This document shows positions 21,116-33,438 of a stretch of 64,000 bases of DNA, one piece after another (within the stretch, counting starts at the first letter, position 1; each line of letters begins with the position of its first letter). Below the pieces are notes generated by a model that saw nothing but the letters and a program-made list of their open reading frames with translations, was not told the DNA's origin and searched no databases. A program made the position numbers and the translations under genes. Source of the DNA: Rhizophagus irregularis (lineage: Eukaryota; Glomeromycota; Glomeromycetes; Glomerales; Glomeraceae); assembly GCF_026210795.1 (NCBI RefSeq), contig NC_089448.1, positions 620,001-684,000 on the forward strand, written 5' to 3'.

Positions 21116-21664
21116 TCGTCTAAGGTGTAAGCCTATAGGCTCCGGTTAAAACTTGAGATAGTAAAGAAAGCCGCAATTTTGACACGAACCGTTCGGTATT
21201 TTGCGTTTCTTTTTGATTGACGCTGACATTATATTAATTATTAATAAGTAAATTTTGATAGATATTAGTAATTTTTTAAATTTAGTGAAATGTACCTTTA
21301 ATAATAAAAACGAGAGTAATAAACATTCAATTGAAGAGTAGTTTCATAATCTTTTGCGTGTGAAAGAGAAAGATCTTCCATTTAATATTATCAGTAATTA
21401 ATACATGAGACGTTGATTTAGATGACCATTATTTATTGAGAAGTGGACACTCGCTGAACATAAAAACTGAAAAGTTTCAGACCGTGGTTAAATTATCTAT
21501 ATTCTTGACGTTTAGATTATCCTCCAGTATAAATAAATTGAATTGTGTAATGTGAAACGCGAGATATACTATTAGGCCATATGTACAGTACGTTCCAATT
21601 CTCCAATTCCGGCTAATGAAATTATTATCCTGCGTGGGACGAGATCATCCATCAGCCGCAACAG

Positions 21665-21931
21665 AACGTTTTTGACTTCCCTAGCGTAACCTGAAAAAAA
21701 TGTCACGAAATGGCCGGCATTACGCAACTTGACTGAAATTAAGTGTGGCGCACTTGTGACGAATAAGGTGTGACGAATAAGTTTTTACCTACTCGAAAAA
21801 AACTAAGTCCCTCAGATACAGTACTTATAGAAAATGGAAACGCAGTGGGGTGTGACGGTAGTGACAAAAAAATGTCACGTGATTTTTCGTGACATTTTTT
21901 TCAGGTTACGCTGGGAAAGTCAACGTTTTTT
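21665..21931. mobile_element. foldback/MITE-like element with ~45-bp inverted repeats
   Basis: The left arm (21665-21710) and right arm (21883-21931) are near-perfect inverse copies containing AGCGTAACCTGAAAAAAATG and TGTCACGAAA. The centre is about 170 bases and non-coding. I could not identify a clean target duplication, so its superfamily is undetermined. Confidence 0.65.
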
Positions 21932-22200
21932 GGGGTTTTTTTTAACTTCAAACTTTCCTTTTTCGGTTTGGTTTTTTAAACCGAAAATTTTTTTAAATTT
22001 AATTTTTTTCAACTTTTTTTTATTTTTTTTTTCACTTATCTTTTTTAGGTTTGGCACTTTGGCCTTTTCTTTTAAACAGAATTTTTTTTTTCCGGTTAAT
22101 GAAATTTTAATATTTTTTTTGCTAATTAATGAAAATTTTAATTTCTTATTAATCACATTTATTTTCAGCTATTGCCAAAGCCTATCTTGTTAAAGTAAAA
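21932..22200. repeat. T-rich tract
   Basis: T-rich sequence with CGGTTTGG / AACCGAAAATTTTTTT units resembles 10860-11160. The Phe-rich frame at 21834-22193 and its Lys-rich reverse are composition artefacts. Confidence 0.45.
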
Positions 22201-22214
22201 TTGCTTTTTTTCAA

Positions 22215-22246
22215 TATATATATATATATATATATATACATATCGG
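22215..22246. repeat. (TA)n microsatellite
   Basis: About a dozen TA dinucleotides in a row, just downstream of the T-rich tract. Confidence 0.8.
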
Positions 22247-23530
22247 TTTTTATAACCAGGTAATTTATTATTTTTTTAAAAAAATACCTTTTTTTTCGTT
22301 CTTATAGACTGAAATGTTTCCAAATTTTAATTTTCAGTTAATTTTTTTTATTTACTCGTTGATTATTATGAAATTTTAAAATATAATTTTTTCAAACTTT
22401 TATTTTCAAAGATAATTACTACATTTAACAAATTTTTTATTTTACATACTGTATAATAAATATAATTTACTGAATATTAACGCTAATATATACATCTTTA
22501 ACGATCAAGTAATAAATTTTTTTATGCTTTTTAGTTTAACAAGTGTAATGGGAGATAAGAACATAAGAACGTTAGGGATCTTCTTAGATGTAATGATCTC
22601 ATTAAAATTACTTAAAAATATAAATAAAAATTTTTATTATTAAATATTTAAAATATTCGTAAGATTAAATGAATTGATATTGCAATATTTGCACAAATTT
22701 TCTTAATACGAATTATTTTAATCTATAATATTTTAAAACATTTAAAATACTATAATTTTGCACTGCATGTTTGTATGGTTTTGCGCAGTGGTAAGATGAA
22801 AAGTAGTATAGTGATTTTAAATAAAAAAGAATTTTTTCTTCAGTTTTTTTTTCTAAATTTTATTTCGATTTATTCACCAATTTTTATATATTTTAATTAA
22901 TTAAATTTCAATAAAAAAATTTTAGTAGATTGATTGCTACGATCCTTTTTTCCGATTTTTATTTCTTTCTTCCTAATTATTTTTTCATTATTTTACCTTT
23001 TACCTTTTAGGTCAGTGTTGTAATATAATCAAACTGTTTGCATGATGAGGTGCCCGAACAAAATAAAAAAAGATTATGTAAAGAAAGACAGGCATGTAAC
23101 AAAAAATGGAAAAGGCCATGGATGAGCAGTATATTGTATATTACAGCGCAATAAGTTACAGGTTCATAAAATTAGTTACTCCACTAAAGGATTTGTTAGG
23201 ACTAAAAAGGATTAAAGATGTATTATGTAATTAGTAAATCGATGCCAAAAATGAGGATTGGCATCCTAAAAAGAAAATCGGTAAAAATCAAAATTTGTAT
23301 ATGTATACGTACTTGATACGTATGCCGTATAGTACATTTCAATACTTACCACGCAAAAATGGTTTAAACTTTAAAAAGTAAGTTAATTTTTTTTTTTTGA
23401 ATGATAAATCAAAAATTATAAAAAAAAATCAACCAAGTGATTAAGATCAAATTATAATCAAGCTGAAATTTGAAAAAAATCCTAGAGACTGTACAGAATA
23501 CAATCCAAGATTTGTTAAAATTTTTTGATG
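22247..23530. other. AT-rich spacer
   Basis: No gene seen. AAAAGGCCATGGATGAGC near 23111-23128 resembles the end of the SINE-like unit at 467-480, so a decayed second copy may lie at about 22990-23130. Confidence 0.3.
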
Positions 23531-23539
23531 ATTATTTAG

Positions 23540-24560
23540 TTAACAATAAATCAGTAATTATCTGAAGAATTTCTCATCGGGTTATTATGATCTATAAAAA
23601 TAGTTTTTTAACGTTAAAAAATGAATCTAATAATTCAAAGAATTTTTTTTTTTCCATGATAAATAATTATTACAATTGAGAACTTTTTTATTGTTTATAT
23701 GTTTCAAATGAATGAAATTATTTGCTTTTTCTTATTAATAAGTAATATCTGAGAATTTCTCATCGGAGTTATTACAATCCATAAAAATAAATTTTTTGAT
23801 GGTAAAATTGATCATCAAAATGTAATTAATCTAGTAATAATAATAATTATCAAAGGAATAATAATTATCAAAGGAATTTTTTCTTATCTTGATAAAACAG
23901 ATTTAATAGTATTCCGAAAGGGTCAAATCAAACCCAGGTTATTGACCCGACTCGTATTTAGGGGTCGGGTTGGGGTCGCACGATTTGATGACCGTAACCC
24001 GCATGAACTCGATCCGACCGTCGAGTCGGGTTATACCTTTACTTTAACCTGAGCAACCGATTATATTTTTAAAATTTAAATTTTTTTATATTACAGCTGT
24101 TTTCATAAGACCTGGGACAAAATAAATTTTTGAACCCGATTCAGTTGTTATTTATTTTACAAATAAATCTGGATCACGTGCCCAGCTAAAAATACCAGGT
24201 CGGCGGATCGGCGGATCGGCGGTTCAGGTTCAAAAATTTAGTTTGTCCCAGGTCTTATGAAAACAGCTGTAAATACAACTTGACGGGTCGAACCCGGGTT
24301 ATCCGAGTCAGACTATAATTGGGTCAAGTCGAATTCGGGTCATTACTTTACGCACTTTACGCTCGGATCGAGTTCGATACACCTCAAAACCCGACCAGAC
24401 CCGAACACTAATTATTTAACTGAAGTTAATATAATTGAGTTTTTTTTTTTATTGTTTGTATACAGTATTTTAAATGACTGAAATTTTTAATATTTGTTAT
24501 TAAGTTATTTAGGATCTATAAAAATTTTTTTTCAACTGTAAAAATGATAGACTACGCCAA
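23540..24560. repeat. diverged ~200-bp tandem repeat broken by a GC-richer composite insert
   Basis: GAATTTCTCATCGG...TTATTAYRATCYATAAAAATA occurs at about 23566-23606 and 23755-23795. A third, weaker copy is at about 24502-24525. Between copies two and three lies a GC-richer block (23915-24415) of GGGTCGGGTT / ACCCGAC repeats whose ends (TAGTATTCCGAAAGGGTC and, inverted, TAGTGTTCGGGTC) look like degenerate hAT termini. The MITE at 24094-24269 sits inside that block. Confidence 0.5.
24094..24269. mobile_element. Tc1/mariner-like MITE (176 bp)
   Basis: It begins CAGCTGTTTTCATAAGACCT and ends with the exact inverse. The inverted repeats are about 45 bases with only a few differences, and TA flanks both ends (24092-24093 and 24270-24271). 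It is non-coding. High arm identity suggests a fairly recent insertion. It is nested inside the ACCCGAC-repeat block. Confidence 0.8.
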
Positions 24561-24854
24561 AATGATCAAGAGATTTACTTCCACTTTCCACGTCATTTTC
24601 TCTATTTATTTTCATATCATGTTAGTAAGATTAATTATGCAAGTAATACTGTGTTATACAATGAAAATTTTTCAATATTATCAAACTTTTTTTTTTAAAA
24701 AAAAATCAAAATTAATAATTTAGGGAATTTATGTGATTAAAGAAAAAGCATAAAATACATTTATTTAATTCTTATAATTGATTACAAACTGGTCTATTTA
24801 ATAAACTATCTATAATTCCAGTGATCAAATTATAAAACTAACATAATATTTAAA

Positions 24855-27800
24855 TTATTTTGCATGTTTTTCTTCTAATAATTTCTCTAATTTCTCTAAT
24901 TTCTCTTCTAATTTCTCTAACTTATCTAACTTCTCTAATTTTTCATCATGTGATTTTAATTTCTCCAACATTACCTCATTGTCATTAAGATTATGTTCAA
25001 TTCGAAGTACTTTGAATAAATTTTTCCGCATCTCTGTGAATTCCTTAGTATCCCATTCACCCTCTTTAATCAATCTTTTAATTTCTACTCGTGTCTTATC
25101 AACGTCAGCATAATAATGTCTTGAAAAAAAAAAATTCGAATAATTAATAAAAATCAATAAAATCATGACATTAAGTTTGTTTAAAAGTAAAATTACATAC
25201 ATTACTTCAGGAAACCATGTTTTCCAACGTCTCTGATGTGGTAACAGGTAAAATAACTCAATCTCAGCCAAAATCTTTAAAAAATAAATCGAGATATATT
25301 AGTATATTTACAGAAATGGAATGATTAATAATATTATTATTTACCTCTGCCTTCTGCATTAAATATGAGACTCTATTATTATCTTCTTCAATTGCTATAT
25401 TGAGTAATCCAATTAACAAGTTCATAAGATATACAACAACTAAAAGGGAAAATAAAACAATCAATACTGCAATTGATGGATTTTCTGTATATGGCCAATT
25501 AGATAATGCACTTGAATCACCTATTGATAAGAAGAATTGCTTAAAAATATTAGAAAATATTATATATATTTACATAATTATGAAAAATTTAAATATACCT
25601 ATCAAAAATAAATATATAGCAAAAAGAGAAGTTTTAATATCTATAAACATGTTTGTATTCTTATCAGGAATTTGAATCATGAGTGGGTTGGAATTTATAT
25701 TTCCATTATTATCAATTTGACTATAACTAGGAGCTAAATTCCAAGGATTGTTTGGATCATTGTTATTATTTGTATTATATTGTTCAAGTGAAATTTCAGA
25801 TTTTGGTGATAATAAAATATAAAATGCATGTGCAAAACTTATTATAATGATAAATAAGACTAATAAAAAAGAAAAAATCTTTTTTCCAACACTAATAATA
25901 ATTGCAAAATATACACCAAAATATTCAAATGCTCTAAAAAATAATAAAAATTTTATATCCAAAAATAAGCATGAAAAAGAAAGCAATTGAATTAGATACT
26001 TATTATTATTCCTATCATTTGTTTGAAGCCAATAAATAGAAGTGTAAATTGAAAGCACATAAGCAATTATATCTGCAATAATAAAATATTATATAATTAA
26101 TTTCATTTTCTTAAACGTAGTAAAATAATTAAATTAAACATCATATTTACCAAAAATATTCCAAAAATTATAGAACCACTTAGTAATATTATAACAAAAT
26201 TGACGAATTTCAAAGATCAGATGAATAGATCCAAGTATAATTGAAGCAATAAAAAGTTGTTGTCTAACTTCTTTATTAATATATTGCTGAGGAATTGTTG
26301 CAGCAGTAGTAAAGCATCCGAGCAAAGTCATAAATAAAATCCAAATAATTGCATAATAATATTTTCCATAAGCATTCCATTTGAAATTAATTAATGCTTC
26401 TCCATTCCATGTTTTATAAATATTTCTATTTATTGTTTCAGTAAATGGACTAGGTTGAGGTTTAATTAACTCTAAAAACCAATTATAATCTTTTGAATAA
26501 TTAACAAAATTAATATAAGGAATCATAAAAGTAATTGTTGGTGTTGTTGTTATATATTTTTCAATTTTAAGTTTAATATAGAAATAAATATCAGAGGATG
26601 TTGAAAAGGAAATATTATTAATAAAATTGTATTTTGATAAAATATAAAATGTAGCCAAATAAAGGGGTAAAGTTAAAAGTATTATTAAAGTTTGAATAGT
26701 CCATCTAATAAACCGTAAAAACAAAAATAACAAGAACTTCTTCCACCATTTTATACGAAAATTACAAAAACGTTTATTATGCCATTTTGTCCATAAAAGA
26801 GATTTTGATAAATTAGCTATTTGAGGAGATTGAAAAAAAGAATAAAGATGAAAATTTTTATTTCGATGCTCTATACTATAAAAAGAAGAATCTATGATCA
26901 TGTTCGTTTCTGATGAATATTTTAGAATATATTCTGGATAATATTCATCTAGTAATGGCATTGCAGAAGTGATAATGCTTAAAAATGACTTATTGTTCAT
27001 TAAATCCTCTTTAAAACAAGCCATACATTTTTTATAAATATCATCAATTAATTCTAACTTATGTTCCTTAATTGCAAATTTTAATAATTCAACTCCATAT
27101 TTCAAAAGACTTGATTTATTATTTATTACATCTGAAATCCATCCATCTAATCTAAAACTATCATAAGTTGGTAATGGCAAAGTAGATTTTGAAAATATTC
27201 TTTTGCAATGTTGAAGTGTTTTCATATATTTTTTCTTGTTATAATTTTTATATGGATCGATAAAATAAAAGTAGTTTAAAAAAATAGATTTGACTTTTTC
27301 ACTAGATTTTTCATTTTCACTAGATTTGTTATTTTCACTAAAAGTATAAATAAGAATACCAAATGATATCAATATAACAATATCATCATTATTTAATAAT
27401 GAGCTCGCAATTAATTCATGCTTTTCATAGGATTTTTTAAATTTATAAGGAAAATTTTCAGTTCTCGTGCTAATTGATTCCCATTTAGTATTAATTTTTT
27501 TGAAAACTTCCAGTTTAATTTTACCGTCATCAATATTGATATGTATATACCATTTAATTAAATTTCCAGTTAATTCGATTGATTCTTCTCTATCATTTGC
27601 TATGGCTTCTTGAAATAATGTAGACACAGTATCCATATTATATAGATTAAATGAATGAACATTTAAGTATTCATCACATTCAACAATTTTATTATTTTCT
27701 TTATTTAATTCATCAGACTTTTCGGATGAAAAGTTCGTCTTTGACATCTTTTCGTCAAATTTAGATTTCCAAACACGTTCATTTAGGATTCCAAACACAT

Positions 27801-29023
27801 ACTTTGTTTGATAATAAGTTGATTTATCAAATAAAGTTTGATTAAAACTATTTTTGTATTTATTGTTCCAGCAATATTTGATTTCTTTATCTGGTGTATA
27901 ATAGAATAAAGAAGGTAAAAGAAATAAACCAGTATGATTCATAAAATTATATAGCTGAATATCTAGATGAAAAAATAATGATTTAATGAGTAATAATTAT
28001 TAAAGTATAAATAAAATTTTTTAAAAATGGTTACCATCATTTATATCCAAAGTAGCAATAGGAATTCTCAATTCGATTGAATAAACGATGATTTTATCAT
28101 TGATTTTTAGGAAAATAAACTTTTCATTACTGAATAATCTAATATTTTTTGTTTCAAACTAAAAATAAATAGTATTTAATATATTTAATTATAATTTAAC
28201 ATCGATTGGTTTGAAAATAAATTTTATAATATTTATTACCTTATTCTTATACTTATTATTATCGAATATTTTTACACTTTTCTCAGTATTAATATTCCAT
28301 TTATAAATGTAATCATTTGAAAACAGGTAAACTTTATCATATTTTGATATACTAATTAATTCATAATCTTCGGGTATCTTGTAAAATCTCTTACATTCCC
28401 ATTTGTCATTTTTAGTTTGTGTGGAATAAATCCAAATAATTTTATGTTCCCCAATATTACGATTAATGTAGACTAAACTATATAAAATAAATTCACCTTT
28501 TGAATTAAAGGTACAATAATAATTTGAAGCATCTATTTCTAAATTTAATGCAATTTTATTATCTTCATTATTCATATCGATTACTAAAAAACATTAAAAT
28601 AAATATCAATTTCCATAATTTAATAATTACATAATCAAACAATTATTACTTACTAAAACTTTTTTTATTATCATGATCATAAATACCAACAAGTTTCTTA
28701 TCATCAGAAACACATAAACTTCTTACATAAATATCATATGCAGTCCTTTTGATATATCTATAAATTTCAACAGTTTTATGAAATTTAAGTTGAACCTTAT
28801 CTATATCTTCAACATTCCAACCAACAATTGAACGATCTTCTTCACTATAAGTAATAAGGTATTTTTCATTTGGTGATATTTCTATCATAGTAATAGGTTT
28901 GCCATTATGTGGTTTATGTGGTTCATCATCGAAGATAAATATTTTATCAACATCAATTTTATCAACTTCGATTTCGATTTTGTTAGTATCATCGTCAATT
29001 TCGATTACTGAATTGTCGCTCAT
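24855..29023 (-). CDS. WD-like plus ion-channel (TRP-like) membrane protein
   Basis: Eight exons read in one frame to 1212 aa: 29023-28654, 28583-28240, 28158-28035, 27962-26151, 26072-25599, 25520-25345, 25274-25201, 25119-24855. Every intron has GT/AG ends; three donors are GTAAGT, GTATGT or GTAAAT. Residues 1 to ~300 contain WD/propeller-like strands (MIEISPNEKYLITYSEEDRS, SIVGWNVED). A middle ~400-residue region looks repeat-like and soluble. From about residue 690 there are several hydrophobic segments. A pore-like DSSALSNW at about 1043-1050 is followed by the last helix VLIVLFSLLVVVYLMNLLIG. This is the S5-pore-S6 layout of the ion-transport/TRP superfamily. The C-terminus is a Leu/Lys/Glu heptad coiled coil (EKLEKLDKLEKLEEKLEKLE) likely to drive oligomerisation. 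Probable location: plasma or vacuolar membrane; ion selectivity unknown. It is transcribed against the neighbouring F-box genes. Confidence 0.78.
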
Positions 29024-29140
29024 TTGGTAATCGTTTATAAATATATAAATTTATTACTAAAGAAATTATTTTTTATATCGTCCATTGGTGATTATATCCT
29101 TTTTTTTATTTGAAACACGTGTAAATATGCATGGATATAC

Positions 29141-29300
29141 AGTACGTAAAATTTCGCCTCTTGCATAAAAAAAAAAAAATTTTTTTTATTATGAAAAGTT
29201 AATTGAGTTTAAAATATATGTATAAATCTGTACGTAAATTTCGCCTCTTGCATTAAAAAAAAAAATTTTTTTTTATTGTGAAAAGCTAATTGAGCAATGA
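29141..29300. repeat. two-copy tandem duplication (~88-bp unit)
   Basis: GTACGTAAAATTTCGCCTCT at about 29142 recurs at 29230. Both are followed by an A-run/T-run junction and a TTATTRTGAAAAG-TAATTGAG piece. It lies in the 5' flank of the channel gene. Confidence 0.65.
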
Positions 29301-31421
29301 TAAACTTTCGACAAAAAATTTTTCGTGATCAATTTTAAGTATTTTTTTTGTGCATGGTTGTACATATATATAAGGAAATCTCAAATGAAAATATGTCTTT
29401 TTTAAAAACGACACTTTTCTTTTTTCGGTAACTAAATACAATAATTATTTATTTATCTTAAACTATAATATAAAAATAGTCTAGAAATCCTTATTAGGAA
29501 AATGGTTACATACTTTTGATTATCGGGCTGTGTTAATTGTGTAATGTATTTTTAAAAAAAGTTTCGTAATAAGGACGTTTAGCTACAAAAATAAATCCTT
29601 TGTTATAAAATAAAAATTATAACATTTCCCGAGTCTCTTAACGAAAATAAAAATAAATATGAAAATAAAAAAAAATTTTAAGAAAGAAAAGAATTTCTAA
29701 GTTTACTAATTCAATAAAATACATAAAATATATTTATGAAAATTTAAGAACAAATTAAAATAATAATTTCCTTGAACAAATCTATGAAATATAAAATTAT
29801 ATTTTCAATATTTCTTGATCATATTACTTTATAATAATTAACCAATAAAATAAAATTCTCTTAGATAACGTCATCGCAGACAACGTCATTTCGGACCGCA
29901 GTAAATTTAAAACATTAAAATTTTATATAATACTGCGGCCTAAAATTAATAATTTTACTAGGTAAATTCAGCCCTTACAGTACCCAATAGCTAATATATA
30001 CACTATTTGACGTTGAACGAATGTAGCAAATATAGATTTTTAGATATGAATACTATGTGTTACATGCTCACAATTTAAAAGATATTCAAATTTAAAAATT
30101 TTTCAGTAGTATCGTATCATTATAAAATTCTGCAATCATTAAATTAGCTAAGTTAAAAAAATCAAGCCGTCAGCCGATTAATAAATTTACTGTACATCAT
30201 GTGACATATTTGACCCCATGCGATGATCGCCCAGGCGACAATCACCCAATCAATTATACAGTATTTATATGGATATGCTGTATTTCTTGTATTTATTATT
30301 AACATCTTAGCTATATACTTGCATTGCAAATATGAGCAGAATTTCATTAATATTTCTTTATAATATAAAAAAATGGCATAAATTTAAATGATATATAAAG
30401 ATGATTTTATTACACTTTAAATTACATTTATATAATGGAAATTTGTAAATTTCAAATGACATATACACTTCATGGAAATTGGAACTAATTTCTGTAACAT
30501 ACATTTTAATTAGATTTAATCTGTTAAAAATGGAAGGAAGGAAGCCAGTGATAGTAAATTACTGGTAAATCTATATGAAACGTGACATGTACAAAATTTC
30601 TCTAAATTTATTGCATCGCTTTGTATAGGTATAACAAAAATTTCAGATTTTTTTTTAAAATTTTTTTTTCCAATGATAATAGAGCAGTATAATACACAAG
30701 ACAGAAATTATATAATAATTTTTTTTTTTAATAACACCAATAGAACGTAAAATTTTTTGTTAAAAAATTTTTTTTAATAGCAATAGATCATTATAGTACA
30801 AAACTTTTCAGGAATGTTTCTTTTCAATAATTAATCCCATTGCAACGCAACAGGCTACAGCTAGTAATTTATTAAAAAAATCTTTTTAAAAAAAAAAAAT
30901 TACTAATTAAATTTTGATTATTTTTGTAAATGCTAGCAAAATGCAACTTATAGATTAAATTTGAATATTTCAATACAGAAAATTAAGCAATGAGGGACGA
31001 AGTCCCCTGCAAAATGCATATTCTAGTTAATGCCACAAAATAAAAGGGTAAAATTTTTGTACTATGATGTCATAATAAAAATTTTAGCGTAACATTGTAA
31101 ACAAATGAATATTTGGTCGAAACATCAAACCGTATGATCGAATGGAAATTATAATGATTTTGTTTTTTCTCCCTATTCCATAAAGGTATGTAATAATATA
31201 TAATTTTGGTTCATTCTTTTAAGAAGGTTACCAAATTGCCATTAATCATGTAAGAAATATTTGGTGATATGAAAAATTTTTGCAACTTGCGCTACCATAA
31301 TTTTATTCGCATAAACAAAGACAAAATTTCAATTTACATTACTACATTAGTTATATAGCCACTCAATTCACATAAGCTGTATGTTAAGCGATCGTATCCC
31401 GGATTCTCGGTAAAATTAAAG
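29301..31421. other. AT-rich intergenic, repeats only
   Basis: No credible gene. Positions 30035-30060 (GATTTTTAGATATGAATACT) match the 3' end of F-box copies 3 and 4, so a lost F-box copy once ended here. Positions 30890-31020 form a dispersed repeat shared with 10256-10390. It includes a short GC-richer hairpin GAGGGACGAAGTCCCCTGC. A small foldback GGACCGCAG...ACTGCGGCC is at about 29893-29940. Confidence 0.4.
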
Positions 31422-32044
31422 CTATAAAGATTCTTCTTTATGTATAAGATCTCCAACTTGAATAAGTGGCGTTGGACGCAAATATAGTTCATTTTCTTTA
31501 TCGTTCTTATATTTGGTTAAAAGGGGTTGTTCTCTGGCTCTGGGAGTATGAGACGAGCTAGCCTTCCCGGTTTTATCATCCTTGTTGGCGTAAATCCTAA
31601 ACATATTTCCAGACCTTCGTTCTTCTCCATTGGCAAAATTACGTCCTCCGGCTCCTTAAAGTTAAAAAGACATGAGAGTTTGGTACTAATCAGTAGAACT
31701 TTAAATAGACTTACCAGCTGATTTTGTTCTAATAACTTCTCCAACTGATTCAAAGTTAACGCCATTTTTACGAACTTCGATTTCCTTATACTCAGTTATA
31801 CTCTTTGAATGCTAAAAGTTCAACAGATAACATTTTAATATATTGAGATTTAAATGTTCTAGTGATTATAAATAACTAAAACTTCGTCGTCTTCTTCAAA
31901 TGGTTCACCTGCTTCCTGTCACTTTTTTAGTGCAGTTATATTAATAGATTTTCTGGCCAACTCCTCCAAATGCTCTTTCGTTCCTGGCATTTGCAGTAGT
32001 TCTAAGGCCTTTTTGTGTCGTAAAGCTAAAAGTTTATCTGACAT
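31422..32044 (-). pseudogene. small unidentified gene, probably decaying
   Basis: Starting at 32044 the - strand reads MSDKLLALRHKKALELLQMP and EELARKSINITALKK, then an in-frame TGA, then EAGEPFEEDDE. After a weak GTTTTA-type intron the frame continues as SITEYKEIEVRKNGVNFESV...TKSA. A good 60-base intron (GTAAGT...TTTAAG, 31658-31717) leads into GRNFANGEERRSGNMFRIYA and ends LIQVGDLIHKEESL at 31422. The last two exons join cleanly in one phase, so the locus was a real gene; the TGA in exon 1 and weak donor suggest decay. A competing frame over 31517-31765 (MALTLNQLEKLLEQ) is less protein-like. Charged, soluble, no recognisable domain. Confidence 0.42.
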
Positions 32045-32619
32045 GTTTATAGTTTTGTTTTCGCGTTAAAAATTATTAAAAAGTTAAATAAATCGAATGT
32101 CATAATTGCTACATCACACAAATCATTCGAATTCTTGACGCATTACGATATCAATAGACACATACATATATAGAATCGTTTATTCTGTAAGTAAATCGAA
32201 AAATTGTCTTATTTGATTTATGTGAATATACTTGTAATTTATAACATGAGTTTGAGTCTAATATTAATCTAATCAATCTAATCAATCTGATATTTTAACA
32301 TATTTTTAATACCGGTATTATTTAAATAATTACGTTACGTTTTGTTGATACCGTTACGTATGGTTATTTATTTACAGTTATAATCACTAATTTGCTGGTA
32401 TGATAATTCATTTACTGTTCGTAATATATATTACTACTATTAAAGTTACAGATATGTTACGAAATAACATATACAAAGGATCCATACCTGTAATATCATA
32501 AAATTTACACAAGCGTCCAACTGATAATAGCAAATAATGAAAAGCAATCAGCTAAACAAGAAGGAATTTATGGAGTATTGCCTTATAAGTTTTACGTGGA
32601 TATCAATATACAAAAACTA

Positions 32620-33190
32620 TGATGCCACTCAAAATTGAATTGTTTGTTGTTTATATATTTTATCAGAAGAATATTATAGACTTGATATAGTAATGTACAT
32701 ATATAATCTAGAAAATATATTAATTGTTATAAGTTTATACCGTTAAAAATGTGTTGGAAACTTCTCACTTCACCCTTATTTATCCATATCCAATTTTACA
32801 TGTACGGTTCATTAATAAATAATATTAGCAATTAATCATACCATTGTATTTTTTGTTTAAATAACAAAGTATAAAAAATATAATTTCAAAGCTATGAAAC
32901 TTCAGTTTTCTTAATTAAAAAAAAATTATCAAACCATGAAAATATTGAACTAGTTCATTTTTACAACAATTAAACGTCATATTATGTTGGCGTTAAATCA
33001 TTTTGCGTGATTCATCTCAGTCTGTTGATTTCTTCATACTTATATGGATTGTTAAAATACGAAAACAAAAAAATTATAGGATTGTTAAATTAGTTGAATT
33101 TCGGACGAATTTAAGTATTCTAAATAACAAGATGAATTCGAAGATGATTATAATTATCGATTCTTTGAATTAAAAAAAAAAAAGTTTTGT
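32620..33190 (+). pseudogene. F-box spacer-plus-relic segment, left copy of a duplication flanking copy 4
   Basis: AATTGTTTGTTGTTTATAT, CCAATTTTACATGTACGG and GTTCATTTTTACAACAATTA occur here and again at about 34964-35315, in the same order. The right part (32935-33190) is an F-box relic (ATTTAAGTATTCTAAATAAC, AAGATGAATTCGAAGATGAT). This is the normal downstream flank of an F-box gene, so a further copy upstream has been lost. From 32045 to 32619 there is only AT-rich sequence. Confidence 0.6.
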
Positions 33191-33239
33191 GTTATGTTAC
33201 ACGGAAAATTAGATCAACAGGGCTAATGTTGTTTAACAT

Positions 33240-33316
33240 TATTCGATCATCATTATGGTCGCACAAAATAATCTAATTCGACCGGAGTTTATTTCCGTTG
33301 TTTATTATATAAATTA
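33240..33316 (+). promoter_or_regulatory. conserved F-box upstream module (type B)
   Basis: ATTCGATCATCATTATGGTC followed by GCACAAAATAATC; the GGTCGCAC core is 182 bases before the ATG of copy 4. GACCGGAGTTT and TTATTATATAAA follow, as before copy 3. Confidence 0.6.
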
Positions 33317-33438
33317 ATGATAGTTTCAAATTTTGCTTAAAAAAAAAAAAAATTATATAAATATATATCATTATCCGGATACCATATAAAATTAGGTTAT
33401 TCCAATTATAAAAGATTCATTAAACTTGAAAATAGAGA

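Noticed and set aside
30162-30347. - strand frame of 61 codons
   Set aside because: No domain, unusual composition, isolated in spacer DNA.
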